A stretch of DNA of 64,000 nt from positions 1-64,000 of IMG/VR virus record IMGVR_UViG_3300021181_000008, one strand, 5' to 3'. The translations under genes were made by a program, and so were the position numbers. The DNA comes from a virus. The notes under the pieces were generated by a model. It was given only the letters and a program-made list of their open reading frames with translations. It searched no databases and was not told the origin of the DNA. This document shows, piece by piece, positions 55,411-63,759 of this stretch. How positions within the stretch are numbered: the stretch's first letter is position 1; the number at the start of each line of letters is the position of its first letter.

Positions 55411-58301
55411 TGGCCGCGCTTCCCCCGAAGAAGAATCTGGTCAAGAGCACGGCTCTCGCCAAGACGCAGAGCACGCTCGTCAGGCTGAACAACCTGATCC
55501 CGACCACCACCACAGTGCTGTCGCCGACCACGGTCTACCAGCCGGGCGCGAGCAGCGTGGGCAACGAGCTGTCCGGTCCTACCGCGTCGCTCCCGAACAT
55601 CGCTGGCTTCTACGGATCGTGGACCGCACCCGACCTGAACAACGGCTCGCCGTACCAGGTGCAGGTGGAGTGCTTCGGCCCGGGCGGCGGCGGCGGTGGC
55701 GGTATCTCCAGCACGGGCGGCGGCGGTGGCGGCGGTGGCGAGTACGCATGCGAGCCGTCCTACACCGTGTCGCCGGGCGTCACCTACACCTACCAGATCG
55801 GCCTGCCCGGCACCGGAGGCTGCAACAACTCCTCGACTACCGGCGCTCAGCAGGGCACAGCGGGCAGCCAGACGATCTTCGACCTCGCTGGGGTCGGTAT
55901 CCCTGGTGGCGTCGTCGCGAACCCAGGGTTGCCCGGAGACGCGGGCTCAACGGGTGCCGGCGGCCTTGGCGGCACGGGCTCGACGAACACCATGGCGTTC
56001 CCCGGCGGGCAGGGCGGCACCAACCTCTCCGGCCTAGGCTCTGACAACCCGATCGCCCTCGCCGAGACGTCCGGCATGTTCGCCGGCAACACCAAGAACG
56101 CGAACATCATCCGAGCCTGGTACATCTTCAACGACGGCCCGGATGAGACATTCGAGTTCAACGACTCGTCCACTTACCACCTGACCGGTACCGTCACGGA
56201 CTCCGGCAACGGCATCCACGTTTTGCAGTCGAACGCCCCCGCCCAGGTGCCCGCCTATACGCTTACTACTACCAACCCCCCTCACCAGCCTAACCCCACG
56301 CGGGCGGGGTGCTCCTCCCTGTGGAACGGCGCGGCCAACAACACGTACGCCGGCTACATGCAGGCCCCGACCTTCTCTTTTGCCCTCACCAAGCTGACGG
56401 TCTCCTGCTGGATCCAGTGCGACCCGACCGGTACCTGGGGCAACACTGCCGCCAACAGCATCGCAACTGTCGTGGCGAACTCCGCTAACTACGCGACGTT
56501 CGGGAACTTCAACGGCTACGGCATGTTCCTCAAGAACAACGGCAGTGCGTCCTCTCCGAACTGGACGCTGTACGTCAACTGGGGCAACGGCACCGCCGCC
56601 AACTTCACTGCGGTCGCGATGCCGCCGATCGTGGGCACCTGGTACTACATCGTCGCGACATTCAATAGCGGCACCATCACCCTGTACGTCAACGGCGTCA
56701 GCGTCGTCTCGGGATCAGCCGGATTCTCGTCGGTGCCCGCCGCATCATATGCCCAGCGCGTCGGAACTGACCCCACCGGCACCACCCAGTACTTCTTCGG
56801 CTACATCTCCAACCTGTGGTTCGCCCTCGACGCCGCTACCTCAGCGCTTCCGACTCAGGCATTCGGTTCCACGCCGGCCACAGGCGGTGCTGGTGGCGGG
56901 GCCTCTGGTTCGGCAGGCGGCGCGGGCGGGATAGGCGGCGCTCCGGCAGCCGGCGTAGGCGGGACAGGCGGCGCGGTCGTCGCGCTCCCCGCGCAGTACG
57001 CGTCCATCAGGGCACCAGGCAACGCCGGAGCCACCGGAGCGAATGCGGGAGCCTCCGGCAGCAACCTGACCTCTCTCGGATCGGGTGGCGCTGGCGGCGG
57101 GAACATGGCGGCGTCTCCTGCATCATTCTCACTGACCGTGCCGTTCGCGACTGCGGCCACCTACTGCGGCACCGACTCCAGCAGCCCCGGCGCGCTGTAC
57201 AACGCCAGCCAGCAGTCCGGCAACAGCGTGATCGTCACGGGCGGCCTCTCCAGCGACACGGCCTCAGGCTCAAAGAACACCCTCGTGCTGCTGCCCAAGG
57301 GAATCGCGACCTCGCTGGGCAACGGCAAGTGGACTATCCAGCAGATCACGCTGACGCTCACCAACTCCCTGCTGAGCCCTCTAGACACGGTGCTGGAGTT
57401 CGCCTACACCGCGGACACCACATTGCCGCAGAACTACACGGGCGTGAGCGCCGTCGAGTACGTGGGCGCTATCCCGCTCGACGCGGGCCAGAACACCGTC
57501 ACCTATGACCTGACCCAGAGCAATCTCGGCACGCTCATCCAGAACGGATCGTGCACCGCGCTGTGCTTCGGGCCGACCGACAACCCGACGTTCGACGCGT
57601 TCAACGCGAGCACCGGGGCTCAGTTCTACTGCCAGGTCTACGGCCCCGGTGCGGTGGACAACTTCGGCAACTCGCTCCAGCCGTACCTGACGATCGTGCT
57701 CCAGGAGACGCTCACCACCCAGCACGGAGGCAGGGGCGGCTCGGGCGGGATCAAGGTCACCTCGCTTACCAACGCCACGACTCCGGTTGCGGTAATCCAG
57801 CCCTTCGCCGGCACCGATGACGCAGGCAACGCATACACGACAGGCATCACTACCCAGGCAGTCGTGGCGTACAATCCAACAGCGGCAGCTCAGGTTCCGG
57901 GCAGCTTCACACCGGAGACTTGGCACAAGGTCACCACATTCGCCTCGGGCGTCGTTGCGTCAGGCAACGGGATCAACGGCTTCTACTACCGGCTGAACCC
58001 GGACGGATTCTGTGAAGCTGTGTTCGACTTGGCCTTGACCGCTATCGCCACGGCTACATCTATCATCGCCGCCTCAGTCATCCCAGCGCCTTACTGGCCG
58101 AACTCGTCCAACGGGGGCTACAACGCCGGCGCGATCAGCATGTACGGGACTGTGCCCTCCGGCACCCTGGGCGTACCGTACATAGAGGTCGGTAATACCG
58201 GAGCAATCGTCTACCGCTGGCAGGGTGCGGGTGCCGCCACGTGCGCCATCCTCGGGCACATCTGCTGGTGGCCAGGAACACTCGCTGACGGATCGCTTTA
58301 A
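55410..58301 (+). CDS. Minor tail protein with LamG inserted in a Gly-rich fold
   Basis: 963 residues; ATG 55410 overlaps the upstream stop (TGATG). A coiled N-terminus, then glycine-rich domain start (about 90-115) with GGGGGEYACEPSYTVSPGVT, closely matching the upstream protein. A LamG-like domain (about 230-490, SCWIQCDPTGTWGN and GTITLYVNGVSVVSGSAGFS) interrupts it, and the glycine-rich part resumes after (GGAGGGASGSAGGAGGIGGA). The C-terminal 150 residues are a beta-rich tip. A paralogue of the preceding gene. Probably a receptor-binding or tail tip component. Confidence 0.7.
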   Translation: MAALPPKKNLVKSTALAKTQSTLVRLNNLIPTTTTVLSPTTVYQPGASSVGNELSGPTASLPNIAGFYGSWTAPDLNNGSPYQVQVECFGPGGGGGGGISSTGGGGGGGGEYACEPSYTVSPGVTYTYQIGLPGTGGCNNSSTTGAQQGTAGSQTIFDLAGVGIPGGVVANPGLPGDAGSTGAGGLGGTGSTNTMAFPGGQGGTNLSGLGSDNPIALAETSGMFAGNTKNANIIRAWYIFNDGPDETFEFNDSSTYHLTGTVTDSGNGIHVLQSNAPAQVPAYTLTTTNPPHQPNPTRAGCSSLWNGAANNTYAGYMQAPTFSFALTKLTVSCWIQCDPTGTWGNTAANSIATVVANSANYATFGNFNGYGMFLKNNGSASSPNWTLYVNWGNGTAANFTAVAMPPIVGTWYYIVATFNSGTITLYVNGVSVVSGSAGFSSVPAASYAQRVGTDPTGTTQYFFGYISNLWFALDAATSALPTQAFGSTPATGGAGGGASGSAGGAGGIGGAPAAGVGGTGGAVVALPAQYASIRAPGNAGATGANAGASGSNLTSLGSGGAGGGNMAASPASFSLTVPFATAATYCGTDSSSPGALYNASQQSGNSVIVTGGLSSDTASGSKNTLVLLPKGIATSLGNGKWTIQQITLTLTNSLLSPLDTVLEFAYTADTTLPQNYTGVSAVEYVGAIPLDAGQNTVTYDLTQSNLGTLIQNGSCTALCFGPTDNPTFDAFNASTGAQFYCQVYGPGAVDNFGNSLQPYLTIVLQETLTTQHGGRGGSGGIKVTSLTNATTPVAVIQPFAGTDDAGNAYTTGITTQAVVAYNPTAAAQVPGSFTPETWHKVTTFASGVVASGNGINGFYYRLNPDGFCEAVFDLALTAIATATSIIAASVIPAPYWPNSSNGGYNAGAISMYGTVPSGTLGVPYIEVGNTGAIVYRWQGAGAATCAILGHICWWPGTLADGSL

Positions 58302-58313
58302 AGGAGAAATGAA

Positions 58314-58625
58314 ATGACCGCAGTCAACACCGGACTGAGCCCGGCGCAGGTGCAGGGCCTTATCATCTCGGCGCTTCAGCAGCACCGTAACGCCTTGGCC
58401 CTGATTCAGAACATCTACAAGTGGACCTCCGGCCTCGCGGCGGCGGACTTCGCAACTGCGTCAGGGCTCTCGTCATCCGATGCCGTGGCGTACCTGTCCG
58501 CCATTGCGGACGGCAACGCTGAGGCGAACCTGCACTACACCGGGCAGCCCGGCGGCAGCTATCCCGCGCCCGTCGCCGACTACATCTATTCGGCCACTCA
58601 GGCGCAGGTCATCGGCCCGCAGTAA
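58314..58625 (+). CDS. Small minor tail protein, 103 aa
   Basis: AAAGGAG lies before ATG 58314. Helical: MTAVNTGLSPAQVQGLIISA, then ALALIQNIYKWTSGLAAADF and LSSSDAVAYLSAIADGNAEA. Such small helical proteins frequently sit among tail tip genes and may act as adaptors for the receptor-binding protein. No family recognised. Confidence 0.6.
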   Translation: MTAVNTGLSPAQVQGLIISALQQHRNALALIQNIYKWTSGLAAADFATASGLSSSDAVAYLSAIADGNAEANLHYTGQPGGSYPAPVADYIYSATQAQVIGPQ

Positions 58626-58634
58626 GGAATAGTT

Positions 58635-60407
58635 GTGGCACTTGAACTTCTAAATGCAACACAGGTGTGCTCTTGGGCACCGCCGTTGCCGCAGCGCGCT
58701 TTCCAGATCACGAGCATCGGCGTGACCTCGGACAACATGCTGTTCGCCGGTTACAACACCAGCGGCAAGCGCTACAACTACGCGGTCCTCAACACCACGC
58801 AGTGGGGCACGGCCGAGGGATTCGCCACCCCGCCGATGACGCCTGGCGAGCAGTTCCAGCTCTGGACGGTGAATCCCTCGGGCTTTACCACATGGCCCGC
58901 GCCCCCGGCGTTCGGAACTGGCAGCGCGGTGCCGACCAACTCCAGTGCTGCCAGTGTGTGGTCGTACGCGCCCGAGCTGTTCAACGCCTACGGGCTGACG
59001 CAGAACCGAGAGGGTGAGGGCGCGAACACGCCGTTGGTCATGGCCGACTCCACGATGCAGTCCGTGGTGGCCGTCCAGCAGATCTCCAACGACTCCTGGT
59101 ACGTGTACTTCTCGCCGGGCACCAACGCCACCGTCCCGGCCAACACCAGCTCGATCGGCCTCGTCACCGTGCCCCGGCCCCACAGCCCCAAGTGGCTCGG
59201 GCAGATCGGCCACGTTAGCCAGGTTGACTACTCGTTCTCGATACCGGGCGGCCCCGACCAGTTCACCTGCATGCTGGCGGTCGAGCCGAACTACCGCACC
59301 GACGCGCTGAACCCCGGCCGGATCATCACCTGCCACCGCGGAGCGGCGTGCGTCTGGGAAGGGCAGCTCATCGAGCCGCAGGCAGCCGCCACCGGCTGGA
59401 CTCTCCAGGCCAACGGCGTCGGCACCTACGGCACGAACTTCGGTGCCTGGTGGCAGAGCAACGGCGGCAACACCAAGACCTCCAACGGCTGGACGGCCGA
59501 CGCCCCGATCGACTTCGCCATCGCCCGCGGGCTGCGCTGGACGAACTACGGCATCGGCAGCCCGGCGGGCATCTACCTCGGCCCGGTGCAGGACCCCGGC
59601 TCGTTGACGGTGACGGACTTCCTCAACCTGCTCTGCACGGGCGGCGCGCTCACCTGGGAGCTAGTGCAGCCTGCCGGCTCGGTGACCATGCCGCCCGCCC
59701 CGTGGGTGATCAAGGTCTACCCGCTGCCGACCGACTTCTCGGGCAACCCCCTCGTCGCGGGCACCACCTCGGTTGCGGCCTCCGGCGCTGCGGCTGCGGC
59801 CAACGGCAAGTGGGTGCGCACGGACACGATCGTCACCTCGACGCGGCGTCCGCCTGACCTGTACCTGGTCAACACGAGCCCGGTCAGCCGGACGATCAAC
59901 GAGGACATCAACACCGTCATCGTCTACTACGAGATCACGGCCGACAATACGGCCACCAGCAGCGCCACAGCGACCGCCGCGACCTTCGGCACGACCTTCG
60001 CGTCCATCCCCGGCTCCGTGTCCGCTCACGGGCGGCTGGAGTACTTCATCGACGTTTCCAACTCGGGCGCGATGACCAAGCAGGCGGCTGCCGCGATCGG
60101 GCAGAACATCCTCAACCAGTACATCCGCGCGAACTTCCAAGCCTCGTTCACCGTGCAGCCCGGCCAGCTCCTCAACATCGGCGGCCACCCGGTGGACCTC
60201 GGCTGCAACTGGAACGGCGCGATGTGCACGGTGCAGGTGGTCAACGAGGCGTTCGGCGGCGAGGTGGGGCAGGCTCCCATCACGTTCCTGATCGGGGAGT
60301 ACGAGTACAACGACGAGAGCCAGACCGCGCTCGTCACCCCGTACCAGAACGCCAAGACGGACATGGCATCGGTTGTCTCGGCGCTCTATCCGGGGCAGTT
60401 CGCGTAA
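58635..60407 (+). CDS. Minor tail protein, 590 aa
   Basis: AAGGA before GTG 58635. Beta-rich N-terminal domain (LFAGYNTSGKRYNYAVLNTT), then PHSPKWLGQIGHVSQVDYSF and GPDQFTCMLAVEPNYRTDAL, the pattern of phage baseplate hub or tail proteins related to gp27/Tal. A mid region resembles the phage tail protein fold (LNPGRIITCHRGAACVWEGQ). The C-terminal half is beta-rich (NQYIRANFQASFTVQPGQLL). Probably the tail hub or tip. A CACACT box follows it for the next gene. Confidence 0.7.
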   Translation: MALELLNATQVCSWAPPLPQRAFQITSIGVTSDNMLFAGYNTSGKRYNYAVLNTTQWGTAEGFATPPMTPGEQFQLWTVNPSGFTTWPAPPAFGTGSAVPTNSSAASVWSYAPELFNAYGLTQNREGEGANTPLVMADSTMQSVVAVQQISNDSWYVYFSPGTNATVPANTSSIGLVTVPRPHSPKWLGQIGHVSQVDYSFSIPGGPDQFTCMLAVEPNYRTDALNPGRIITCHRGAACVWEGQLIEPQAAATGWTLQANGVGTYGTNFGAWWQSNGGNTKTSNGWTADAPIDFAIARGLRWTNYGIGSPAGIYLGPVQDPGSLTVTDFLNLLCTGGALTWELVQPAGSVTMPPAPWVIKVYPLPTDFSGNPLVAGTTSVAASGAAAAANGKWVRTDTIVTSTRRPPDLYLVNTSPVSRTINEDINTVIVYYEITADNTATSSATATAATFGTTFASIPGSVSAHGRLEYFIDVSNSGAMTKQAAAAIGQNILNQYIRANFQASFTVQPGQLLNIGGHPVDLGCNWNGAMCTVQVVNEAFGGEVGQAPITFLIGEYEYNDESQTALVTPYQNAKTDMASVVSALYPGQFA

Positions 60408-60409
60408 GG

Positions 60410-60415
60410 CACACT
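60410..60415 (+). promoter_or_regulatory. -10-like box CACACT for a leaderless start
   Basis: CACACTGGG ends six bases before ATG 60422. First base deviates from TANNNT, so this is the weakest member of the set. Confidence 0.3.
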
Positions 60416-60421
60416 GGGAGT

Positions 60422-60727
60422 ATGAAACCCCCCTGGCGACGACCTCCTCGGGTCAGCCTACGGGCGCAAGTTGCCGCACTACAGAAGGAAGTAGCCAAGA
60501 TGGCCACTCAAGCAGACGTTGACGCTCTGACCGCTGCGGTCTCTGGCGTTTCCACCGACCTCGCCGCCGCCGTCACCAACATCCAGGCGGAAATCGCCGC
60601 GCTCCAGACCGCCAACCCGGCGCTGGACCTGTCCGCGCTTCAGACGGCAGTCTCCGGACTGGTCACCGTTCAGGGCACCGTGGACGCCCTGGAGACCCCT
60701 CCGCCGGCCGCGCCGCCCGCGAGCTGA
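60422..60727 (+). CDS. Coiled-coil protein, 101 aa
   Basis: ATG 60422; ATG 60500 is a shorter alternative. A basic proline-rich start (MKPPWRRPPRVSLRAQVAAL) is followed by heptad-like helices (ALTAAVSGVSTDLAAAVTNI). Ends in a Pro/Ala tail. Such proteins occur at the end of actinophage tail operons, sometimes with a structural or lysis-related role. No membrane segment. A strong hairpin follows. Confidence 0.55.
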   Translation: MKPPWRRPPRVSLRAQVAALQKEVAKMATQADVDALTAAVSGVSTDLAAAVTNIQAEIAALQTANPALDLSALQTAVSGLVTVQGTVDALETPPPAAPPAS

Positions 60728-60737
60728 CCCTAGCAGC

Positions 60738-60775
60738 ACGAAGCCCCGGCCACATGGTGTGGTGCGGGGCTTCGT
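60738..60775. terminator. Hairpin closing the tail operon
   Basis: ACGAAGCCCCG (60738-60748) pairs with CGGGGCTTCGT (60765-60775), enclosing a second stem GCCACA/TGTGGT. It ends the plus-strand operon and may also stop minus-strand transcription beyond the tRNA genes. Confidence 0.8.
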
Positions 60776-60781
60776 CATGTG

Positions 60782-60854
60782 CTGGCTAGGCTGGTCTCGA
60801 TCCAGCGACCTGCGGATTAACAGTCCGCTGCTCTGCCATCTGAGCTACTAGCCA
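60782..60854 (-). tRNA. tRNA-Asn (GUU)
   Basis: Read on the minus strand: acceptor TGGCTAG/CTAGCCA (7 bp) with discriminator G, the asparagine identity base. Anticodon stem GCGGA/TCCGC, loop CTGTTAA with anticodon GTT. T-arm GCTGG, loop ATCGAGA, CCAGC. All arms form. CCA is not encoded. Third of three tRNA genes. Confidence 0.92.
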
Positions 60855-60858
60855 CGGG

Positions 60859-60930
60859 AGACGGTACCCGGAATCGAACCGGGGTGACGAGGGTTGCAAT
60901 CTCGGGCCTCAGCCTCTCGGCCATACCGTC
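60859..60930 (-). tRNA. tRNA-Cys (GCA)
   Basis: Minus strand. Acceptor GACGGTA/TACCGTC, discriminator T as in tRNA-Cys. Anticodon loop TTGCAAC, anticodon GCA. The anticodon stem CGAGA/CCTCG has an A-C mismatch next to the loop. T-arm has the GTTCGATTCC core. CCA is not encoded. Confidence 0.88.
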
Positions 60931-60931
60931 G

Positions 60932-61002
60932 AGCGGGTAACAGGGGTCGAACCTGCGTAGCCTGCTTGGAAGGCAGGTGCCCATCCGTTAGGCCATACCC
61001 GC
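60932..61002 (-). tRNA. tRNA-Gly (UCC)
   Basis: Minus strand. Acceptor GCGGGTA/TACCCGC (7 bp), anticodon stem CCTGC/GCAGG with loop CTTCCAA, anticodon TCC. T-arm has the GTTCGACC core. Reads GGA/GGG codons. It is the first tRNA of the cluster. Confidence 0.92.
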
Positions 61003-61007
61003 GTGCG

Positions 61008-61616
61008 TCACTTCTTGGGGGTGACGTTGTGCACCGTCAGCTTACACCCGTCGCTGTGCTCCCACGACAGCAGCGCGATGTAGAACTCGTACGTCGTCTC
61101 GCGCGACGGGTTGGCGGCCGGGTCGGCGGGCTTGGGCACCGGCCTGCCGGTCAGCAGCTCCAGCGAGGAGCACTCGTGCTGCACAACCTGATTGGTGTAC
61201 GCCCTGTCCTGCGCGGCGAGCTGCTGGGTGGCCGCGACGTCGTTCCGGAGCTGGTTGGCCACCGGGTGCGTCAGGTTCTCGTAGCCCAGGTAGCCGACGA
61301 GCGCTGCGAGCACGAGGCAGATCGCGACGAGCGCGCGACCCCACCACCTCGGCACCGACTTGGACTTGATCAGGCGCTCGACTTCCTGCTCAGCCGCCTG
61401 GGCTAGCCGGGACTCGCCGATGGCACCCTGATCACCACGGACTCCCTTGAACCCCTGGTTGCCTTGGTTGCCCTTCTCGCCCTTCTCACCGGGGCTGCCC
61501 TTCTCGCCCTTCGGCCCGCGCTCGCCCTTGCCGGTGAAGAGAGCAGACATCTCCGGAATCACGGGCGAATCGCGGAAATCGGGTGCGGAATCCGGGGTCT
61601 CGGGCGTCTCACTCAT
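61008..61616 (-). CDS. Collagen-like membrane protein, 202 aa
   Basis: Residues about 30-65 hold eleven Gly-X-Y triplets (GERGPKGEKGSPGEKGEKGN onward), a collagen-like segment in front of a membrane helix (WWGRALVAICLVLAALVGYL, about 91-110). The C-terminal 95 residues (VAATQQLAAQDRAYTNQVVQ) would then face the outside of the cell, with two cysteines. The N-terminal tail is acidic. In phages, collagen-like stretches trimerise proteins. Here the membrane anchor suggests a host-membrane protein, possibly for lysis control or superinfection exclusion. Overlaps the upstream (minus-strand) gene by four bases. Confidence 0.65.
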   Translation of the reverse strand: MSETPETPDSAPDFRDSPVIPEMSALFTGKGERGPKGEKGSPGEKGEKGNQGNQGFKGVRGDQGAIGESRLAQAAEQEVERLIKSKSVPRWWGRALVAICLVLAALVGYLGYENLTHPVANQLRNDVAATQQLAAQDRAYTNQVVQHECSSLELLTGRPVPKPADPAANPSRETTYEFYIALLSWEHSDGCKLTVHNVTPKK

Positions 61617-62212
61617 GGGGTTTGCTCCTGGTTGCGGCGAATACGCGATAGTTCCATGGTACGCAACAGGATAGCGGCGTAGGTAGGTTCCCCATCGTAC
61701 ACCGTGAACCCTAGATCGACGCCGGGCCTCCAGGTCTTCACGGCGTTGAGGTAGCGGCGCAGTCTCAGGTCTTCGTCGGCGGTGAGCGTGTGCGCCATGA
61801 AGTGGTCGAGCAGCATGTCGAAGTCGGCGCGGTCAGGGTCGGGGTGGTGCAGGTTCTTGGCCATGTCCACGGCCAGCTCCTCAAGCGCTCGCCACACCGG
61901 GTCGATCTTGGTGTTCTGCATGACGAGCTGTGCTTCGATCGGCTTCAAGGCTCGGCCAATAAGTGAGTCGATGGTGACGGGCATCTGGTTGCACGTGGCT
62001 TCCAGAGCGAGGAGCCGGTTGTCCAGGGGCTGAAAGCCGTCCTTCACCGCCTGCGCTATCTCAATAGTACGCTCGGCCTTGGCTATGGCCTTGTCGTCCT
62101 TGTTGTGCGACCGTCGTGTCAGATGGACGCTGAACCACGCAGCCGCAGCCGCCGCAACCGTGCCTGAACCAAGGAAAATGTCGGTCCAGTTGATGCCGGC
62201 TGCGGCGGACAT
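61613..62212 (-). CDS. Membrane protein, 199 aa
   Basis: One N-terminal membrane helix (DIFLGSGTVAAAAAAWFSVH, about 11-30), then a basic loop, and a large helical cytoplasmic region (HNKDDKAIAKAERTIEIAQA). Such N-terminally anchored coiled-coil proteins beside lysis genes occur in actinophages. The following gene is the collagen-like membrane protein with overlapping start, so the two may work together. No family assigned. Confidence 0.65.
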   Translation of the reverse strand: MSAAAGINWTDIFLGSGTVAAAAAAWFSVHLTRRSHNKDDKAIAKAERTIEIAQAVKDGFQPLDNRLLALEATCNQMPVTIDSLIGRALKPIEAQLVMQNTKIDPVWRALEELAVDMAKNLHHPDPDRADFDMLLDHFMAHTLTADEDLRLRRYLNAVKTWRPGVDLGFTVYDGEPTYAAILLRTMELSRIRRNQEQTP

Positions 62213-62223
62213 GGTGCTCCAAA

Positions 62224-62251
62224 GTGGTAGACACGCTTACCACTCAGAGTA
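62224..62251 (-). promoter_or_regulatory. Promoter-like TACTCTGAG overlapping an inverted repeat
   Basis: On the minus strand TACTCTGAG (62243-62251) is followed by GTGGTAA, an eight-base spacer region and TTACCAC/TACCAC (62224-62243), a seven-base inverted repeat. This could be a promoter plus operator for the membrane-protein gene (start 62212), or a small terminator of the gene at 62262. Confidence 0.45.
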
Positions 62252-62261
62252 CCGACACAGG

Positions 62262-63503
62262 TTAGGCAGGGAAACCGCGCATTCCCCTGACCAGCTCCTC
62301 GGCGGTGGCCCCGCGCTCGACGATGATGCGTTCAACTGTCTTGCGCTCATTGTTGAGCAGCTCGTACGACGTCTGGAGGTAACTGTGCTCCTCGGTCAGG
62401 GCCTCCTGGGAAGACGCGGCCTCGGTGCCGTACAGCGTGGGCGTGACGTAGTGGATCCGGTCGGTGAGCTTGCCGAGGTGGAGCTGGATGGCGTCCTGGA
62501 CCCCGGTGAGGAACCACGAGTAGACGGCTAGCGTCTTGTTGTCGTGCCGGGCGATCTCCGGGTAGCGAGCGGCCAGCGTGCCGTAGGTCGGGTCGGTGCC
62601 GACGCCATCGCGCAGCTCCTCCACCGTGCCGAAGACGGGCGCGTCGAGCAGCCACATGCGGGAGAACTTGCGCAGCCGTGCTGCGGTCTGGTCGTCCACC
62701 GGGCTGTCCGGGGCGAGGCCGACCACCTTGACGTACTGGCTGCGGAAGCCCTTCTGCCCGATGACCACGCGGCCGGTGCCCTCAACGCCGATCGTGACGT
62801 TGATCGAGCCCATGCCACCGTCGCCGCCGTGCTTCTGCGCCTCCTCGGGAGCCCAGTACGCCCACCAGCCGCAGCCGCAGCCGTTGTCGGCGGGAACTTC
62901 CTCGGGCGGGTGCTTGGTGCCGCCTGCGTGGCAGCTAGCCTTGCGCCGGCCGTCCGACGCCATCGCGTGGTCGAGGAAGTTCTTGCCGTAGCTGCCCTTG
63001 AGCACCTGGTCGGGCTCGTCCGCCATGTTCGGCGGCAAGATGGACCACTTGCGGAAGCCCTTGATCTGGCCGATGGCCATGTCCCAGTCTTCCGGCGCGG
63101 CCTCCTCGGAGAAGCCCCGCATGCCCGAGGTGGTGATGTTGCTCGGGGTCTTCTTCTGCTTCCGCTCCTCCTCTTCCTTGGCGCGGGCGGCGAACAGGCC
63201 CTTGTAGTACTCGTCGGCGGTGGACGCCACGGAGTTCGTCGCCGTCTCGTTCAGCGCCATCCGGGTCCAGCCGGCGCACATCGCCCGGATGAACAGCTCC
63301 GGGTCGATCTGGGCGGCCACCCGGTCGCGGCAGGTCATGGCAGAGCTGATGGAAGCCAGCTTGTCGAACGCCTGCTTGCCGTCCTCGTTGTAGGTCAGGT
63401 ATCCGATGACGCCGGAACGCTCTAGTACCTCAGTGATGGGCTGGGGTAGCGTGCCGTAGCCGTCGCCGCCGAGGTACGACGGCACCATCGGGAACTCGCT
63501 CAT
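62262..63503 (-). CDS. Unknown protein with CxCG motif, 413 aa
   Basis: ATG 63503 with AGGAGG just upstream (minus strand). A helical N-terminal half (ITEVLERSGVIGYLTYNEDG). Near residues 190-240 lies ASCHAGGTKHPPEEVPADNG followed by CGCGWWAYWAPEE and VTIGVEGTGRVVIGQKGFRS. That is a Cys/His pattern (C..H..P...C.CG.. then V.G.G.V..G..G.R) seen in many actinobacterial and phage unknown proteins, presumably zinc-binding. C-terminal half helical (ARHDNKTLAVYSWFLTGVQD). No named family. Its gene size and minus-strand position suggest a non-structural role. Confidence 0.65.
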   Translation of the reverse strand: MSEFPMVPSYLGGDGYGTLPQPITEVLERSGVIGYLTYNEDGKQAFDKLASISSAMTCRDRVAAQIDPELFIRAMCAGWTRMALNETATNSVASTADEYYKGLFAARAKEEEERKQKKTPSNITTSGMRGFSEEAAPEDWDMAIGQIKGFRKWSILPPNMADEPDQVLKGSYGKNFLDHAMASDGRRKASCHAGGTKHPPEEVPADNGCGCGWWAYWAPEEAQKHGGDGGMGSINVTIGVEGTGRVVIGQKGFRSQYVKVVGLAPDSPVDDQTAARLRKFSRMWLLDAPVFGTVEELRDGVGTDPTYGTLAARYPEIARHDNKTLAVYSWFLTGVQDAIQLHLGKLTDRIHYVTPTLYGTEAASSQEALTEEHSYLQTSYELLNNERKTVERIIVERGATAEELVRGMRGFPA

Positions 63504-63640
63504 CAATCCTCCTCAAGTGCTTCGATGCGGCAGACGAGGACGCCCATTGGTACTTCGAACATCCCTCCGGGGAGGAACTCGACGTCCAATGAGCGCCGCT
63601 CGCCTGTGTCTAGCGTCAGACCGTGCACGCGAATCTTCAC
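63503..63640 (-). CDS. Hypothetical small protein, 45 aa
   Basis: GTG 63640 overlaps the preceding minus-strand stop (GTGA) and its TGA overlaps the next ATG. Beta-rich: VKIRVHGLTLDTGERRSLDV, then LPGGMFEVPMGVLVCRIEAL. Coupling at both ends supports it. Its C-terminal codons contain the ribosome site of the next gene. Function unknown. Confidence 0.65.
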   Translation of the reverse strand: MKIRVHGLTLDTGERRSLDVEFLPGGMFEVPMGVLVCRIEALEED

Positions 63641-63759
63641 GCAGGCACGGACTCCGGAACGACTTCCGGCGCGGGCTCCGGCGACGGCTCCTGAATCGGC
63701 ATCGTCTCGGGCATGGGCTCAAGCACGCGCTTGGTGTGTTCCTTGCCGATGTCTCCCAT
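63637..63759 (-). CDS. Hypothetical proline/glutamate-rich protein, 40 aa
   Basis: ATG 63759 follows a strong ribosome site, GAGGAGGT. MGDIGKEHTKRVLEPMPETM is followed by a Pro/Glu-rich disordered tail (EPSPEPAPEVVPESVPA). It overlaps the next gene by four bases. Likely translated; role unknown. Confidence 0.65.
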   Translation of the reverse strand: MGDIGKEHTKRVLEPMPETMPIQEPSPEPAPEVVPESVPA

